A DNA stretch of 64,000 bases from Mesorhizobium neociceri (GTDB taxonomy: Bacteria; Pseudomonadota; Alphaproteobacteria; Rhizobiales; Rhizobiaceae), in the NCBI RefSeq assembly GCF_013520985.1, contig NZ_JACDTY010000007.1, positions 248,001 to 312,000 on the forward strand. The letters run 5' to 3'. A model generated the notes under the pieces. The model was given only the letters and a program-made list of their open reading frames with translations. It made no database searches and was not told where the DNA came from. Of the stretch, positions 53,653 through 62,768 are shown piece after piece. The stretch's first letter is position 1. Every line of letters begins with the position of its first letter. The position numbers and the translations under genes were made by a program.

Positions 53653-54081
53653 GTGCCTCTCCCGTTGGACAATCAGCTCTGTTTCACGCTCTACGCCACC
53701 AGCATGGCGATCAACCGCACCTACAAGCCGATGCTGGACGAGATGGGGATCACCTATCCGCAGTACCTGGTGCTGAACGCGCTTGCCGAGGCCGACGGCA
53801 TGTCGGTCGGCAGCATTGCGCACCGGCTTGCGCTAGAATCGAGTACGATTACGCCGCTGGTCAAGCGCATGGAACAGGCCGGCCTGGTCACCCGCCAGCG
53901 CAGCCAGACCGACGAGCGCCAGGTGCAGGTCGACCTGACCACGGCCGGTCGCTCCCTGCTCGTCCAGTGCAACTGCCTTAACGAAACCCTGATCGAGCGC
54001 TCGGGCATGACGCTGCCTCAGCTGGACGCGCTGAACCGGCAGATCCAGACCCTGCGCGACGCACTGAGCGGCAATCAGTAA
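53653..54081 (+). CDS. MarR family regulator, OhrR-like with redox cysteine
   Basis: 142 residues from GTG 53653, with AAAGGA eight bases upstream; a TTG at 53635 is also in frame. LPLDNQLCFTLYATSMAINR holds the cysteine that senses organic peroxides in OhrR proteins. The winged helix follows: ADGMSVGSIAHRLALESSTI, TPLVKRMEQAGLVTRQRS and the wing DERQVQVDLT. In most bacteria ohrR sits beside ohr. Here the partner is a chloroperoxidase-type hydrolase. Two palindromes upstream are likely binding sites. Confidence 0.9.
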   Translation: MPLPLDNQLCFTLYATSMAINRTYKPMLDEMGITYPQYLVLNALAEADGMSVGSIAHRLALESSTITPLVKRMEQAGLVTRQRSQTDERQVQVDLTTAGRSLLVQCNCLNETLIERSGMTLPQLDALNRQIQTLRDALSGNQ

Positions 54082-54113
54082 AGCGGGCCTTGCGCGCCGA
54101 CTCGGCCCCACTA

Positions 54114-54428
54114 CTAGCTGATGGCAACCAACACCGAACCCGCCTCGACCCTCGCAGGATAGATCCTGAGATTGACGCAAGGCGGCAGCCGCTTTGCCGC
54201 GCCGGTCCGATAATCGAAGGCGCCAGCATGCTTGGGGCATTCAACCTCGTAGTCCATGACCAGCCCATCGGCGAGGTGGACCGCCTCGTGCGTGCACAGG
54301 CCGTCGGTACAGAACACCTCGTCATCGGGCGAGCGGAAGATGGCGTAGGTTCGCCCCTGATGGTCGAAGCGGCGGGCGCCTTCCTGTTCGATATCGTCGA
54401 GACCGCAGGCCCTGATCCAGCTGGACAT
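54114..54428 (-). CDS. Rieske-type [2Fe-2S] ferredoxin (MocE-like)
   Basis: 104 residues from ATG 54428, with AGAGGAAA upstream. The cluster motifs are CTHEAVHLADG and CPKHAGAFDY, the CxH and CxxH pairs of a Rieske ferredoxin. The size is that of an electron carrier for an oxygenase. The rhizopine gene mocE codes for a similar ferredoxin. It is the last gene of a leftward unit that includes a di-iron hydroxylase, so it is the natural electron donor. No ferredoxin reductase gene is present. Confidence 0.92.
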   Translation of the reverse strand: MSSWIRACGLDDIEQEGARRFDHQGRTYAIFRSPDDEVFCTDGLCTHEAVHLADGLVMDYEVECPKHAGAFDYRTGAAKRLPPCVNLRIYPARVEAGSVLVAIS

Positions 54429-54498
54429 TTTTTCCTCTATGAGTTGCGGTCGGCCTCCGGAACGGCAATGACAGCCGCCCAGAGGCCCCGTCCTGGGA

Positions 54499-55464
54499 TT
54501 AATTCTTGTTGAGGTAGTCGGCCGCGTTGGCCGACATCACCAGTTCGAACGGGACATAGACGACACGGTCGACCTTCTCGCCCTTGGCCAGTGCAAGAGC
54601 CGCGTCGACACCGCCGCCGCCCTGCCCCTTGGCGTTCTGGAACACCGTTACAGAAAGATCGCCCGCCTTCATCGATTGCAACCCGTCCTGCGTGGCGTCG
54701 ATGCCGCCGACGACGACGTTCTTCATGTCGATGCCATTAGCCTTCAGCGCCAGGATGGCGCCGATGGCGGATTCGTCATTGTTGGCAATGACAGCGTCCG
54801 GCGCGCCGCCGGCGGTCAGCCAGTTGGTCATCAGATTCTGCGCATTGTCGCGCGACCATTCGGACGACTGCTTGTCGATCACCTTGATGAAATTGCACAT
54901 GTCGGTGCCGAAGATCTGCTCGACATCCTTGGTTCGCTGCAGGGCCGCCTGGTGAACCAGGCTGCCCATGACAATGTAGGCGTTGGCGCCTGCCGACTTG
55001 CCTTTGGCGCGCAGCATCTTGCATACCTCGAACGCTTCCAGCGTGCCTGACTCGACCTCGTTGGAGCCGACATAGACCTGTTTCTCCGGCAGGTTCGCCA
55101 TGTCGCTCGGTTCGAGGTTGACGAAGACCAGTGGGATGCCGGCCTTGGCAGCTTCCTCGCTGAGCGTCCTTGACGCGCTGGTGTCGACCAGCGTGACGAT
55201 AATGGCGTCGACGCCGCTGGCGATGAAGTTCTTTACCTGGTCGAGCTGCTTGGCGACGTCATTCTGGGCGTCCTCGACCTGGATGCCGGCGCCCTTTTCC
55301 TTGGCGCGGGCCTGCATGCCGTCCCTCAGCAACGTCTGGAAATTGTTGTCGAAATTGACGATGCTGACACCGATTTTGGCGGCAAAGGCGCTGGTCGACA
55401 TCGTCACGGCAAACGCCGTCGATATCAAGGCTGCCAGCGCTGTCGAAAACAGAAGCTTCTTCAC
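54499..55464 (-). CDS. Sugar ABC-type periplasmic binding protein, rhizopine-binding (MocB) type
   Basis: 321 residues. GTG 55464 is chosen because GGGAGGAAACCC lies just upstream. The signal peptide is LLFSTALAALISTAFAVTMS. The mature start AKIGVSIVNFDNNFQTLLRDG, then KQLDQVKNFIASGVDAIIV, YVGSNEVESGTLEAFE and VVGGIDATQDGLQSMKAGDL are typical of type I (Peripla_BP_4) sugar-binding proteins and close in style to MocB. No ABC permease or ATPase gene lies near, so it must share a transporter or act as a receptor. Confidence 0.9.
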   Translation of the reverse strand: MKKLLFSTALAALISTAFAVTMSTSAFAAKIGVSIVNFDNNFQTLLRDGMQARAKEKGAGIQVEDAQNDVAKQLDQVKNFIASGVDAIIVTLVDTSASRTLSEEAAKAGIPLVFVNLEPSDMANLPEKQVYVGSNEVESGTLEAFEVCKMLRAKGKSAGANAYIVMGSLVHQAALQRTKDVEQIFGTDMCNFIKVIDKQSSEWSRDNAQNLMTNWLTAGGAPDAVIANNDESAIGAILALKANGIDMKNVVVGGIDATQDGLQSMKAGDLSVTVFQNAKGQGGGGVDAALALAKGEKVDRVVYVPFELVMSANAADYLNKN

Positions 55465-55546
55465 GGGTTTCCTCCCTCTGAAGGGGTGCCGGTTCACCCC
55501 TTTTCTTGAATACCGGCCCTTGCGGGATGCCTGATGGGCAGCGCCG

Positions 55547-56557
55547 CTACCTCCCCGCGTCGGCGTTGGCGCGCGCCTTCTTCTTCTCGTAGCGGGCCTG
55601 CATGCGGGCCTCGCCTTCCTTGCTGCCGTCGTGGAAAGTGCCCAACCATCGGTCGAACGGGATGAGACCGTCGCCGTAGTTCACCTCGAAATATTTGTGG
55701 TGGAGGTAGTGGATGTAGGCATGGCTATCGATGCTGGTGTCCTCGCCGAGCTCGACCTTGTCGAAGCCGACATGGCCGGGAATGGCGCCAAAGCCGGCAT
55801 AGTGGAGCTGGTATAACGCGAGCAGCGGGTTCGACGGGATGATCAGGTGCCAGAGCGCGACGCCGAGATAGCCGAACTGCTCGACAGGGTGCATCGACAG
55901 CGACGACCACGGCGACGGGTTCACCGAATTGTGGTGGACCGAATGCACCCATTTGTAGAGCGGCGGCCAGTGGATCGCCCGGTGCAGCAGGAAGAAATGC
56001 GTCTCGTGGATGATCGGCACCACCAGCGCCAGGCAGAACAGGTGGACGGGGTGCTCGGCGACTGTCAGCCACGGCACGTAGCCATTGGCGTAGGCATAGA
56101 GGATCGCCACCTCGATCGCCGTCCAGATTGGCATGCCGGTGCCGAAGGTGCGCAGCATGTTGTCGAGGTTCTGGTTCTCGAAGAAGAACGCCTTGCTCTT
56201 CTGCTCCGACGGCCATTTGCCGTTGTATTTGAAACGGTTGCCCTGCGTTTTTAAGAGATAAAGCCGGACCTCGAAGGCGCCGAAAAACAGAAGCAGCGCT
56301 GCGCAATTCACGACGAACAATCTGACGATCCAGCCCCAGGAAAGCGTCTTCATCACCTCGGTGTCTGGCAGCACGAAGTGCCACCAAGCCACAGCAGAGA
56401 CGGCAAACAAAAGATTGTAGGGCAGGAAGTAATGCGGCAGCCATTTCAGCAGCGCCAAAGGCCGGGGCGGGAAGGTGAAGAGGGGCGCCGTCCCGGCGGG
56501 CTCGTCAGGCGCCCAGTCGCCGCGCTTGTTGCGCTTGCCGTATTTCAGGTCGTCCAT
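55547..56557 (-). CDS. Membrane di-iron hydroxylase, sterol desaturase/fatty-acid hydroxylase superfamily
   Basis: 336 residues from ATG 56557. At least four membrane segments are visible, for example WLPHYFLPYNLLFAVSAVAW and LFVVNCAALLLFFGAFEV. The three histidine clusters are HETHFFLLHR, HSVHHNSVNPSPW and HYLHHKYFEVNYG, the iron ligands of this family. Such enzymes use O2 and an electron donor to hydroxylate or desaturate. The co-encoded Rieske ferredoxin fits that need. The substrate is unknown. The PanB-like gene ends seven bases upstream. Confidence 0.92.
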   Translation of the reverse strand: MDDLKYGKRNKRGDWAPDEPAGTAPLFTFPPRPLALLKWLPHYFLPYNLLFAVSAVAWWHFVLPDTEVMKTLSWGWIVRLFVVNCAALLLFFGAFEVRLYLLKTQGNRFKYNGKWPSEQKSKAFFFENQNLDNMLRTFGTGMPIWTAIEVAILYAYANGYVPWLTVAEHPVHLFCLALVVPIIHETHFFLLHRAIHWPPLYKWVHSVHHNSVNPSPWSSLSMHPVEQFGYLGVALWHLIIPSNPLLALYQLHYAGFGAIPGHVGFDKVELGEDTSIDSHAYIHYLHHKYFEVNYGDGLIPFDRWLGTFHDGSKEGEARMQARYEKKKARANADAGR

Positions 56558-56564
56558 GTCGGCC

Positions 56565-57356
56565 TCACAAAGACTGGGAGAGGGTGAGGAGGCGGTCATA
56601 GGCGGCATCGTCCATCTCCACCTGGTGCCTCGCCTCTGGATAAAGCCCTTCCGTCACGTCGCGGCCGAAGGCGCGGAAAGCGGCGATGCGCTTTTCCTGC
56701 AATTCGGATTCCAGCGTGACGAAGTCGGCATAGCGGCGCGCATGGCGCGGGTAATGGCCCGAATGGGTGCCAAGCACGTCGCTGGAAAACAGATATTGCG
56801 TGTCGCAGGCCGAGCCGCAGCCCATGCCCATGGTGATCAGCGGCGTCGAGCGGGTGATGTGGTCGGCGAGCCGCACCGGCACCACTTCGACCTCGATACA
56901 GGCGGCGCCTGCATTCTCCAGATCCCTTACCGCCCGCAGCACTTTGATGGCCTCTTCCGCGGTCTTGCCGATGGCGCGAAAGTTGGTCCAGGTGGCGCGG
57001 TTGGGCACCAGCCCGACATGACCGGTAACCGGAATGCCTTCCGCTGCCATCGCCTCGATGAAACGCGGCGAATGCGAGCAGTAAACCGCATCGGCGCCAC
57101 GATTGATCATTGCAAAGCCAAGCCGCACGGCCTCCTCGGGTGAAGCGACAGCGCCATGCGGCATGCCGGCCGAGAGGAAGGCGAGCGGTGCCGCTCGCCG
57201 GATCGGTTCGAGATTGTGGTCAGGCTCGCAGGACAGGACGGTGATGTCGCAGGCCACGGCTGCGGCTGCCTCGGCTGGCGTGTCTACATGCAGCTGCAGC
57301 CATTTGCGGCTGCCTTTTGCGCTCTGCAGATCGTGTACCGTCAGCCGCCTCGTCAC
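56565..57356 (-). CDS. PanB-like protein with altered metal site
   Basis: 263 residues from GTG 57356, with GGGAGGGA upstream. The fold and order follow ketopantoate hydroxymethyltransferase: VTRRLTVHDLQ at the start, GIPVTGHVGLVPNRA, GAACIEVEVVPVRLADHI, then LITMGMGCGSACDTQYLFSSDVLG. But the metal ligands of E. coli PanB are changed. VGDS is replaced by LSCE, the LLADLP segment by FLSAGMP, and VKIEGG by VYCSHS; only the later Glu in EVEVVP is kept. It is thus unlikely to make ketopantoate and may have a new substrate tied to the neighbouring hydroxylase. Confidence 0.8.
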   Translation of the reverse strand: MTRRLTVHDLQSAKGSRKWLQLHVDTPAEAAAAVACDITVLSCEPDHNLEPIRRAAPLAFLSAGMPHGAVASPEEAVRLGFAMINRGADAVYCSHSPRFIEAMAAEGIPVTGHVGLVPNRATWTNFRAIGKTAEEAIKVLRAVRDLENAGAACIEVEVVPVRLADHITRSTPLITMGMGCGSACDTQYLFSSDVLGTHSGHYPRHARRYADFVTLESELQEKRIAAFRAFGRDVTEGLYPEARHQVEMDDAAYDRLLTLSQSL

Positions 57357-57417
57357 CAGCGATCCCTCCCATTTGCGAGAGGCGTAGCACCGCGACCGAC
57401 GAAAGACCGCTTGTTCG

Positions 57418-57435
57418 TTGATCAAATCAGATCAA
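57418..57435. promoter_or_regulatory. Inverted repeat at the end of lacI, possible operator
   Basis: TTGATC (57418-57423) and GATCAA (57430-57435) are inverted around AAATCA. It overlaps the lacI stop codon and lies about 60 bases before the PanB-like start, where an operator for the four downstream genes could sit. Confidence 0.4.
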
Positions 57436-58436
57436 AGGTTCTCGGCGGTGAAGGTGATGAAACGGATCGGCGGGTTCTCGACCGAAAGGTCGTGCAAATT
57501 GAGCGCGGCAAGCACCAGATCCATGGCGCGCCTGGCCTGCGCCTCCGGCGCCTGGTCGAGCACGACATCCATCGTGCCGTCGCGCAGCGCCCGCGTGCTG
57601 CGCTCGGTCAGTTCATGGCCGACGAAGAAGATGTCGCGCCCGCTTGGATGTCGGCGCATGACCTCGTTCAGAGCCGCATTGGCGCCGCCGGCATTGTAGA
57701 GACCGGTCAGGTCTGGCCAGCGCTTCAGCGCCTCGTGCAGCTGTTCAGCATTGCGGTCACCCTCATCGTGACCGAAGAGCGTGGCGGCCGGCTCGAAGTC
57801 GCCGCCGTTCTCGGTCAGATAGTCGAAGAAGCCGCGCACACGCTCGCGGTGCACGCGGTAGATCTGGCTGTGGCAGATCGCCACCACCTTGCCCGGCCGC
57901 CTTTGCATGCGCACCATCAGCAGGCCGGCCATGCGCCCCGCCGCGTAATTGTCGATGCCGACATAGGATCCGGACGTTGCGGAGATCTGCGTGACGATCT
58001 GCACCGTCGGAATGCCGTCGGCCTCCAGTTGCCTCAGTGCCGCGCCGACCAGCGGATGGTCCGGAACAGCCAGGATCAGGGCTGCGCGGCGCATTTCGGG
58101 ATCGAGAATCCGTCGAGCGATGGCCGCCGGATCCGCTTCGTCGAGAAAAGTGCGGTGTACGGCGATCGTCCGGTCCAGCATAGCGGCGATGCGCTCGAAG
58201 GCGCGCGACAGCCGGGCAAAGAAGGTCGCATCCGGACGAACAAGGATGACCTCGATCCTGATCACCCCGCGATGCGCGTCCGGCAGGCGGCGCGGATAGT
58301 CGAGCGAACGCGCCGCGGCGACGACCTTTTCGACGGTTGCGGGCCTGACCCCGCCCCTGCCGTTCAGCACGCGCTCAACCGTCGCGGTACCGACCCCGGC
58401 GCGGCGAGCGATCTCAAGGAATGTGGGCTTCGAAAT
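57432..58436 (-). CDS. LacI family transcriptional regulator, probable ATT start
   Basis: 334 residues if the ATT at 58436 is used. The DNA-binding head SKPTFLEIARRAGVGTATVE, then RVLNGRGGVRPATVEKVV, is needed for a LacI protein, but no ATG, GTG or TTG comes before it in this frame. A TAG lies nine codons further up. GCGAGGAACCAAG gives ATT an excellent ribosome binding site. The first ordinary start, GTG 58370, would cut the HTH in half. The sensor half has SATSGSYVGIDNYAAGRMAG and resembles sugar-binding proteins. It probably controls the downstream genes. Confidence 0.85.
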   Translation of the reverse strand: MSKPTFLEIARRAGVGTATVERVLNGRGGVRPATVEKVVAAARSLDYPRRLPDAHRGVIRIEVILVRPDATFFARLSRAFERIAAMLDRTIAVHRTFLDEADPAAIARRILDPEMRRAALILAVPDHPLVGAALRQLEADGIPTVQIVTQISATSGSYVGIDNYAAGRMAGLLMVRMQRRPGKVVAICHSQIYRVHRERVRGFFDYLTENGGDFEPAATLFGHDEGDRNAEQLHEALKRWPDLTGLYNAGGANAALNEVMRRHPSGRDIFFVGHELTERSTRALRDGTMDVVLDQAPEAQARRAMDLVLAALNLHDLSVENPPIRFITFTAENL

Positions 58437-58781
58437 CTTGGTTCCTCGCAGTCGCGGAACCGGAACCTAGCCAGTCGCCTCCGCTCTTTGCAAGACGCAT
58501 GCACTTCGCCGGTCAAATGCTGTATCTTCACGCAGCGGATCCATCAGAATGCCGTCAGGCTCATGACTTGCACCCTTTCCCGCCTTCCGCTATAGAGCCG
58601 CCACCCGCGTAGACACCCTTGGAGGCAACGCGGCGGAAGGCTGCCTTCCCTTGTGATCCCGAACAAAGGTCCGCGTATGCGGCTTCTCGCATTCGGACAT
58701 CCAGGCCTGGCGGCTTTCGACGTTTACGGTCCAGGCACATTGCCCGCCGCAAACGCTCCATAACACGCGAAAGGAAATGCC
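58437..58781. other. Intergenic region between lacI and rplY
   Basis: 345 bases between divergent genes. It should carry the rplY promoter and the lacI promoter. No convincing -35/-10 pair, riboswitch or ORF was found. GCGAAAGGAAATGCC before ATG 58782 is the rplY ribosome binding site. Confidence 0.4.
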
Positions 58782-59426
58782 ATGAGCCACGATACTTACG
58801 AGCTCAAGGCCGAAGCGCGCGAACAGGTCGGTAAGGGGTCCGCCCGTGCAGTTCGCCGTAACGGTAAAGTGCCTGCAGTAATCTACGGCGACAGACAGCC
58901 TCCCCTGGCTATCGCGCTGAACTACAAGGACGTCTACTACAAGATCCATGGCGGCGGGTTCCTGACCACGATCGCCACGATCGATGTCGACGGCAACAAG
59001 ATCCAGGTTCTGCCCAAGGATTTCCAGCTCGACCCGGTCAAGGATTTCCCTGTCCATGTCGACTTCCTGCGCATCGGCAAGGACACCCAGGTCAATGTCG
59101 ACGTGCCTGTCCACTTCATCAATGAAGACAAGTCGCCCGGCATCAAGCGCGGCGGCGTGCTCAACATCGTGCGTCACGAAGTCGAGTTCCACTGCCCGGC
59201 CAATGCGATCCCGGAATTCATCACCGTCGATCTCACCGGCGCCGACATTGGCGATTCGATCCACATCTCGGCGGTGACCCTGCCGGCCGGCGTCAAGCCG
59301 GTGATCTCCGACCGCGACTTCACCATCGCGACCATTGCCGGCTCCTCGGCGATGAAGCCGGAGACGGAAGAGACGGCGGAAGCAGCAGCCGCCGAAGTGG
59401 CGGCCCCTGTTGCCGAAGAGAAGTAG
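58782..59426 (+). CDS. rplY: 50S ribosomal protein L25, long (CTC/TL5) form
   Basis: 214 residues. L25 binds 5S rRNA. The N-terminal domain [31 protein letters not shown] and the TL5 domain with [47 protein letters not shown] are both present. The C-terminal tail is Glu/Ala-rich. Alphaproteobacteria have this two-domain form, whereas the E. coli L25 has only the first. It is followed after 21 bases by pth, the usual arrangement. Confidence 0.96.
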   Translation: MSHDTYELKAEAREQVGKGSARAVRRNGKVPAVIYGDRQPPLAIALNYKDVYYKIHGGGFLTTIATIDVDGNKIQVLPKDFQLDPVKDFPVHVDFLRIGKDTQVNVDVPVHFINEDKSPGIKRGGVLNIVRHEVEFHCPANAIPEFITVDLTGADIGDSIHISAVTLPAGVKPVISDRDFTIATIAGSSAMKPETEETAEAAAAEVAAPVAEEK

Positions 59427-59447
59427 TTTTCGGGCCCGGAGCAGACG

Positions 59448-60188
59448 ATGCTTGTCTTTGCAGGCCTCGGCAATCCGGGCGCGAAATACGCTGATAACCG
59501 GCACAATGTCGGCTTCATGGCGGCGGACGCAATCGCCCGCCGCCATTCCTTTTCGCCCTGGTCGAAGAAGTTCCAGGGCCTGATCGCCGAAGGCACGATT
59601 GCCGGCGACAAGATTCTCCTGATCAAGCCGCAGACCTTCATGAACCTGTCGGGACAGGCGATCGGCGAAGCCTTGCGCTTCTACAAGCTCGGCCCCGAGG
59701 CGCTGACCGTCTTTTATGACGAGATCGACCTGCCGGCCGGCAAATTGCGGGTCAAGGTCGGCGGCGGCGCCGGCGGCCATAACGGCATCCGCTCGCTCGA
59801 CCAGCATGTCGGCAAGAATTTTCGCCGCGTGCGCATCGGCGTCGGCCACCCCGGTGTGAGGGAAATGGTGCACGGCCATGTGCTCGGCGATTTCGCCAAG
59901 GCCGACCGCGAATGGCTGGACGTGCTGCTCGGCACCATCGCCGACGATGCCGGGCTGCTGGCCAAGGGCGACGACAGTTCCTTCATGAACCGGGTGACGC
60001 TGGCCTTGCGCGACAAGCTCGTGCCGACCGGCGATGACGACCGGCCGCCGCCCAAGGCGCCGAACACGCAGAGCCCGAAAGCCCAGAGCCACATCCGCCA
60101 GGCACGGCCGCAGCAGGCGCCGGCCAAGCTGCCGGAAAGCGGCCCGATGGCCGCCATGCTGAAGAAGCTGTTCGGCAAGAAGGACTGA
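59448..60188 (+). CDS. pth: Peptidyl-tRNA hydrolase
   Basis: 246 residues. Pth frees tRNA from peptidyl-tRNA dropped by ribosomes. [22 protein letters not shown] contains the catalytic His (NRHN). [36 protein letters not shown] and [18 protein letters not shown] carry the other conserved residues. The last 50 or so residues are a Pro/Lys-rich extension ([15 protein letters not shown] ... KLFGKKD) that is common in rhizobia. It is coupled to rplY. Confidence 0.96.
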   Translation: MLVFAGLGNPGAKYADNRHNVGFMAADAIARRHSFSPWSKKFQGLIAEGTIAGDKILLIKPQTFMNLSGQAIGEALRFYKLGPEALTVFYDEIDLPAGKLRVKVGGGAGGHNGIRSLDQHVGKNFRRVRIGVGHPGVREMVHGHVLGDFAKADREWLDVLLGTIADDAGLLAKGDDSSFMNRVTLALRDKLVPTGDDDRPPPKAPNTQSPKAQSHIRQARPQQAPAKLPESGPMAAMLKKLFGKKD

Positions 60189-60283
60189 GCGTCGACGCTA
60201 TCGGGACCGCAGGGCTTGACGTTGCTCACCCCTATCGCCCATAGCCCTCATCAAATTTCGATTTCCCGATAGGACCGGACAAA

Positions 60284-61387
60284 ATGGGTTTCAAATGCGG
60301 CATCGTTGGCTTGCCCAACGTCGGCAAGTCGACGCTTTTCAATGCGTTGACCAGGACTGCGGCGGCGCAGGCCGCCAACTATCCGTTCTGCACCATCGAA
60401 CCGAATACCGGCGAGGTCGCGGTGCCGGATCCGCGGCTGCAGAAGATCGCTTCGGTCGCAAAGTCGAAGGAGATCATCCCGACCCGCATCTCCTTCGTCG
60501 ACATTGCCGGCCTGGTGCGCGGCGCTTCCAAGGGCGAAGGTCTGGGCAACCAGTTCCTCGCCAACATCCGCGAGGTCGACGCCATCGTGCATGTGCTGCG
60601 CTGCTTCGAGGATGACGACATCACCCATGTCGAGGGCAAGATCGACCCTGTCGCCGACGCCGATACAGTCGAGACCGAGCTGATGCTCGCCGACCTCGAC
60701 AGTCTCGAGCGCCGCATCGTGCAGTTCCGCAAGCGCGCCGGCAGCAAGGACAAGGAAGCAACCACCGTGCTGCCGATGATGGAGGCTGCACTCGAGCTCC
60801 TCCAGGCCGGCAAGCCGACCCGCATCCTGCTCAAGGGCATTTCAGCGGAGGATCTGCGCATCCTGCAGGGGCTGAACCTGTTGACCTCGCACCCCGTGCT
60901 CTATGTCTGCAACGTAGCCGAAGCCGACGCCGCCACCGGCAACGAGCACACCAAGGCCGTGGAAAAGATGGCCACCGCACAGGGCGCCGGCACCGTGGTG
61001 ATCTCAGCCGCGATCGAGGCAGAAGTCGCCCAGCTCTCCGACGAAGAGGAGATGGAGTTCCTGTCCTCGCTCGGGCTCGACGAACCCGGCCTGAACAAGG
61101 TTATCCGCGCCGGCTACGATCTGTTGCATCTGATCACCTATTTCACCGCCGGGCCGAAGGAAACCCGCGCCTGGACCATCCACAAAGGCGACAAGGCCCC
61201 GCAGGCGGCCGGCGTCATCCACACCGATTTCGAACGCGGCTTCATCCGCGCCCAGACCATCGCCTATAACGACTACATCACGCTGGGCGGCGAAGTGGCG
61301 GCCAAGGAAGCCGGCAAGGCGCGTGACGAAGGCAAGGAATATGTCGTCCAGGACGGCGACGTGCTGCTGTTCAAGTTCAATACTTGA
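60284..61387 (+). CDS. ychF: YchF, Obg-like redox-regulated ATPase
   Basis: 367 residues. [17 protein letters not shown] is the P-loop, [22 protein letters not shown] the G3 region, and [10 protein letters not shown] (NxxE in place of NKxD) gives the ATP preference typical of YchF. The C-terminal TGS-like domain ends in [18 protein letters not shown] sequence ([20 protein letters not shown]). YchF binds the ribosome and represses oxidative-stress responses in E. coli. It follows pth after 95 bases and may share its transcript. Confidence 0.96.
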   Translation: MGFKCGIVGLPNVGKSTLFNALTRTAAAQAANYPFCTIEPNTGEVAVPDPRLQKIASVAKSKEIIPTRISFVDIAGLVRGASKGEGLGNQFLANIREVDAIVHVLRCFEDDDITHVEGKIDPVADADTVETELMLADLDSLERRIVQFRKRAGSKDKEATTVLPMMEAALELLQAGKPTRILLKGISAEDLRILQGLNLLTSHPVLYVCNVAEADAATGNEHTKAVEKMATAQGAGTVVISAAIEAEVAQLSDEEEMEFLSSLGLDEPGLNKVIRAGYDLLHLITYFTAGPKETRAWTIHKGDKAPQAAGVIHTDFERGFIRAQTIAYNDYITLGGEVAAKEAGKARDEGKEYVVQDGDVLLFKFNT

Positions 61388-61604
61388 GGCGCCGAGGCAT
61401 CTCGCGGCTGGCGCGCTGACGGCGGCCGAGATCACGGCTTCGTCAAGTGGGCGGACCAGCATGCTGCTTCGCTTGACTGCCCTTGACACCGGGTCTAAGG
61501 CCCGTCTGCATGCGACTTGGCTGTCCCCGTGGGGAACGGCTGCGCGTGCAAGACCCATCGCTATCGAACGAAACCTCTTGGGCTCAACAAACGGAGACCC
61601 GGCG

Positions 61605-62579
61605 ATGATCAAGGCCTTCGTCGTCGACAATGACCGCCTGCGCATCGCCGATGATCTCGTGGCCAATGGCGATCAGGTCGTCTGGGCCGACCTTCTCAAC
61701 CCGACCAAGGAAGAAGAGACGACGATCGAGACCTGGCTCGGCGTTGCCATTCCGACGCGCGAGGAGATGGAGGAGATCGAGATTTCGAGCCGCCTCTATA
61801 TCGAGGACGGCGCCTATTTCATGACCGCCACTCTGCCGGCGCAGACCGAGGTCGACGATCCGCTGATGTCGCCGGTCACCTTCGTGCTTGCCGGCCCGAG
61901 ACTGGTCACCATCCGTTATCATGAGCCGAAAGCGTTCAAGACCTTTCCGCTGCGCGCCGAGAAGGTGGCGACCGGCTGCACCACGGGCAACACCATCCTG
62001 ATCGGCCTGCTGGAGGCGATCGTCGATCGCCTCGCCGACATTCTCGAACGCGCCGGCCGCGACATCGAGACGATCTCGCGTGACATTTTCGAGGCGCGCT
62101 CGACCAAGGTGAACAAACGCAACCGCGATTTCCAGGAGCTGCTCAAGGCCATCGGGCGCAAGGAAGACATCGCCTCCTCGATCCGCGACAGCCTGATCTC
62201 GCTGCAGCGCCTCACCGGCTTCCTCGCCCATGTCGCGACGCAGACCAAGATGAGCAAGGACATCCGCGCCCGCATCAAGACCGTGTCGCGCGACGTGCTG
62301 TCGCTCGCCGACCACGCCACCTTCCTGTCGCAGAAGATCTCGTTCCTGCTCGATGCCACGCTGGGCATGATCTCGATCGAGCAGAACGCCATCATCAAGA
62401 TCTTCTCGGTTGCTGCCGTCATCTTCCTGCCGCCGACGCTGGTGGCCTCGATCTACGGCATGAATTTCGACGTCATCCCGGAGCTGAAATGGGAGCTCGG
62501 CTATCCCTTCGCTATCGGCCTGATGATCCTGTCGGCGATCCTGCCCTTCTGGTATTTCCGCCGCCGCGGCTGGCTCTAA
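61605..62579 (+). CDS. corA: CorA family magnesium transporter
   Basis: 324 residues from ATG 61605; longer starts overlap ychF and lack similarity. The cytoplasmic funnel domain has VWADLLNPTKEEETTIETWL and RLYIEDGAYFMTATLP. The long stalk helix is followed by two C-terminal membrane helices with the selectivity motif YGMNF between them and a basic end (RRRGWL). It forms pentamers that carry Mg2+, and often Co2+ or Ni2+, down the gradient. The 217 bases upstream show no obvious Mg riboswitch. Confidence 0.95.
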   Translation: MIKAFVVDNDRLRIADDLVANGDQVVWADLLNPTKEEETTIETWLGVAIPTREEMEEIEISSRLYIEDGAYFMTATLPAQTEVDDPLMSPVTFVLAGPRLVTIRYHEPKAFKTFPLRAEKVATGCTTGNTILIGLLEAIVDRLADILERAGRDIETISRDIFEARSTKVNKRNRDFQELLKAIGRKEDIASSIRDSLISLQRLTGFLAHVATQTKMSKDIRARIKTVSRDVLSLADHATFLSQKISFLLDATLGMISIEQNAIIKIFSVAAVIFLPPTLVASIYGMNFDVIPELKWELGYPFAIGLMILSAILPFWYFRRRGWL

Positions 62580-62686
62580 TGCATGTCGCTCAAAAGTGGC
62601 CCCGGTTTTGAGAGAACGACATGCATAAAAACAAAAACCTAAAGCGCGTCGCCTGAATCCGTTCAAACGCGAGCCGCTTTAGGCCC
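62576..62686. repeat. Dispersed double-hairpin repeat, family C copy 2
   Basis: Starts TAATGCATGTCGCTCAAAAG, with arm ATGCATGTCG paired to CGACATGCAT, then AAAAACAAAA, then AAAGCGCGTCGCCTGAATCC. The second stem is less perfect than in the copy at 39236. It begins at the corA stop codon. Confidence 0.88.
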
Positions 62687-62768
62687 AACAGAATTCGCTT
62701 GACCAAACGCCGCCCGGACGGCATCCGGATGCCCGGTGATCGTACAATTTTGAACTGGATCAGGACCC

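Noticed and set aside
57156..58595. 479-codon rightward ORF
   Set aside because: Antisense to the LacI and PanB-like genes; an open frame caused by high GC.
61388..61604. Possible magnesium riboswitch before corA
   Set aside because: No M-box or mgtA-type leader structure could be recognised by eye.
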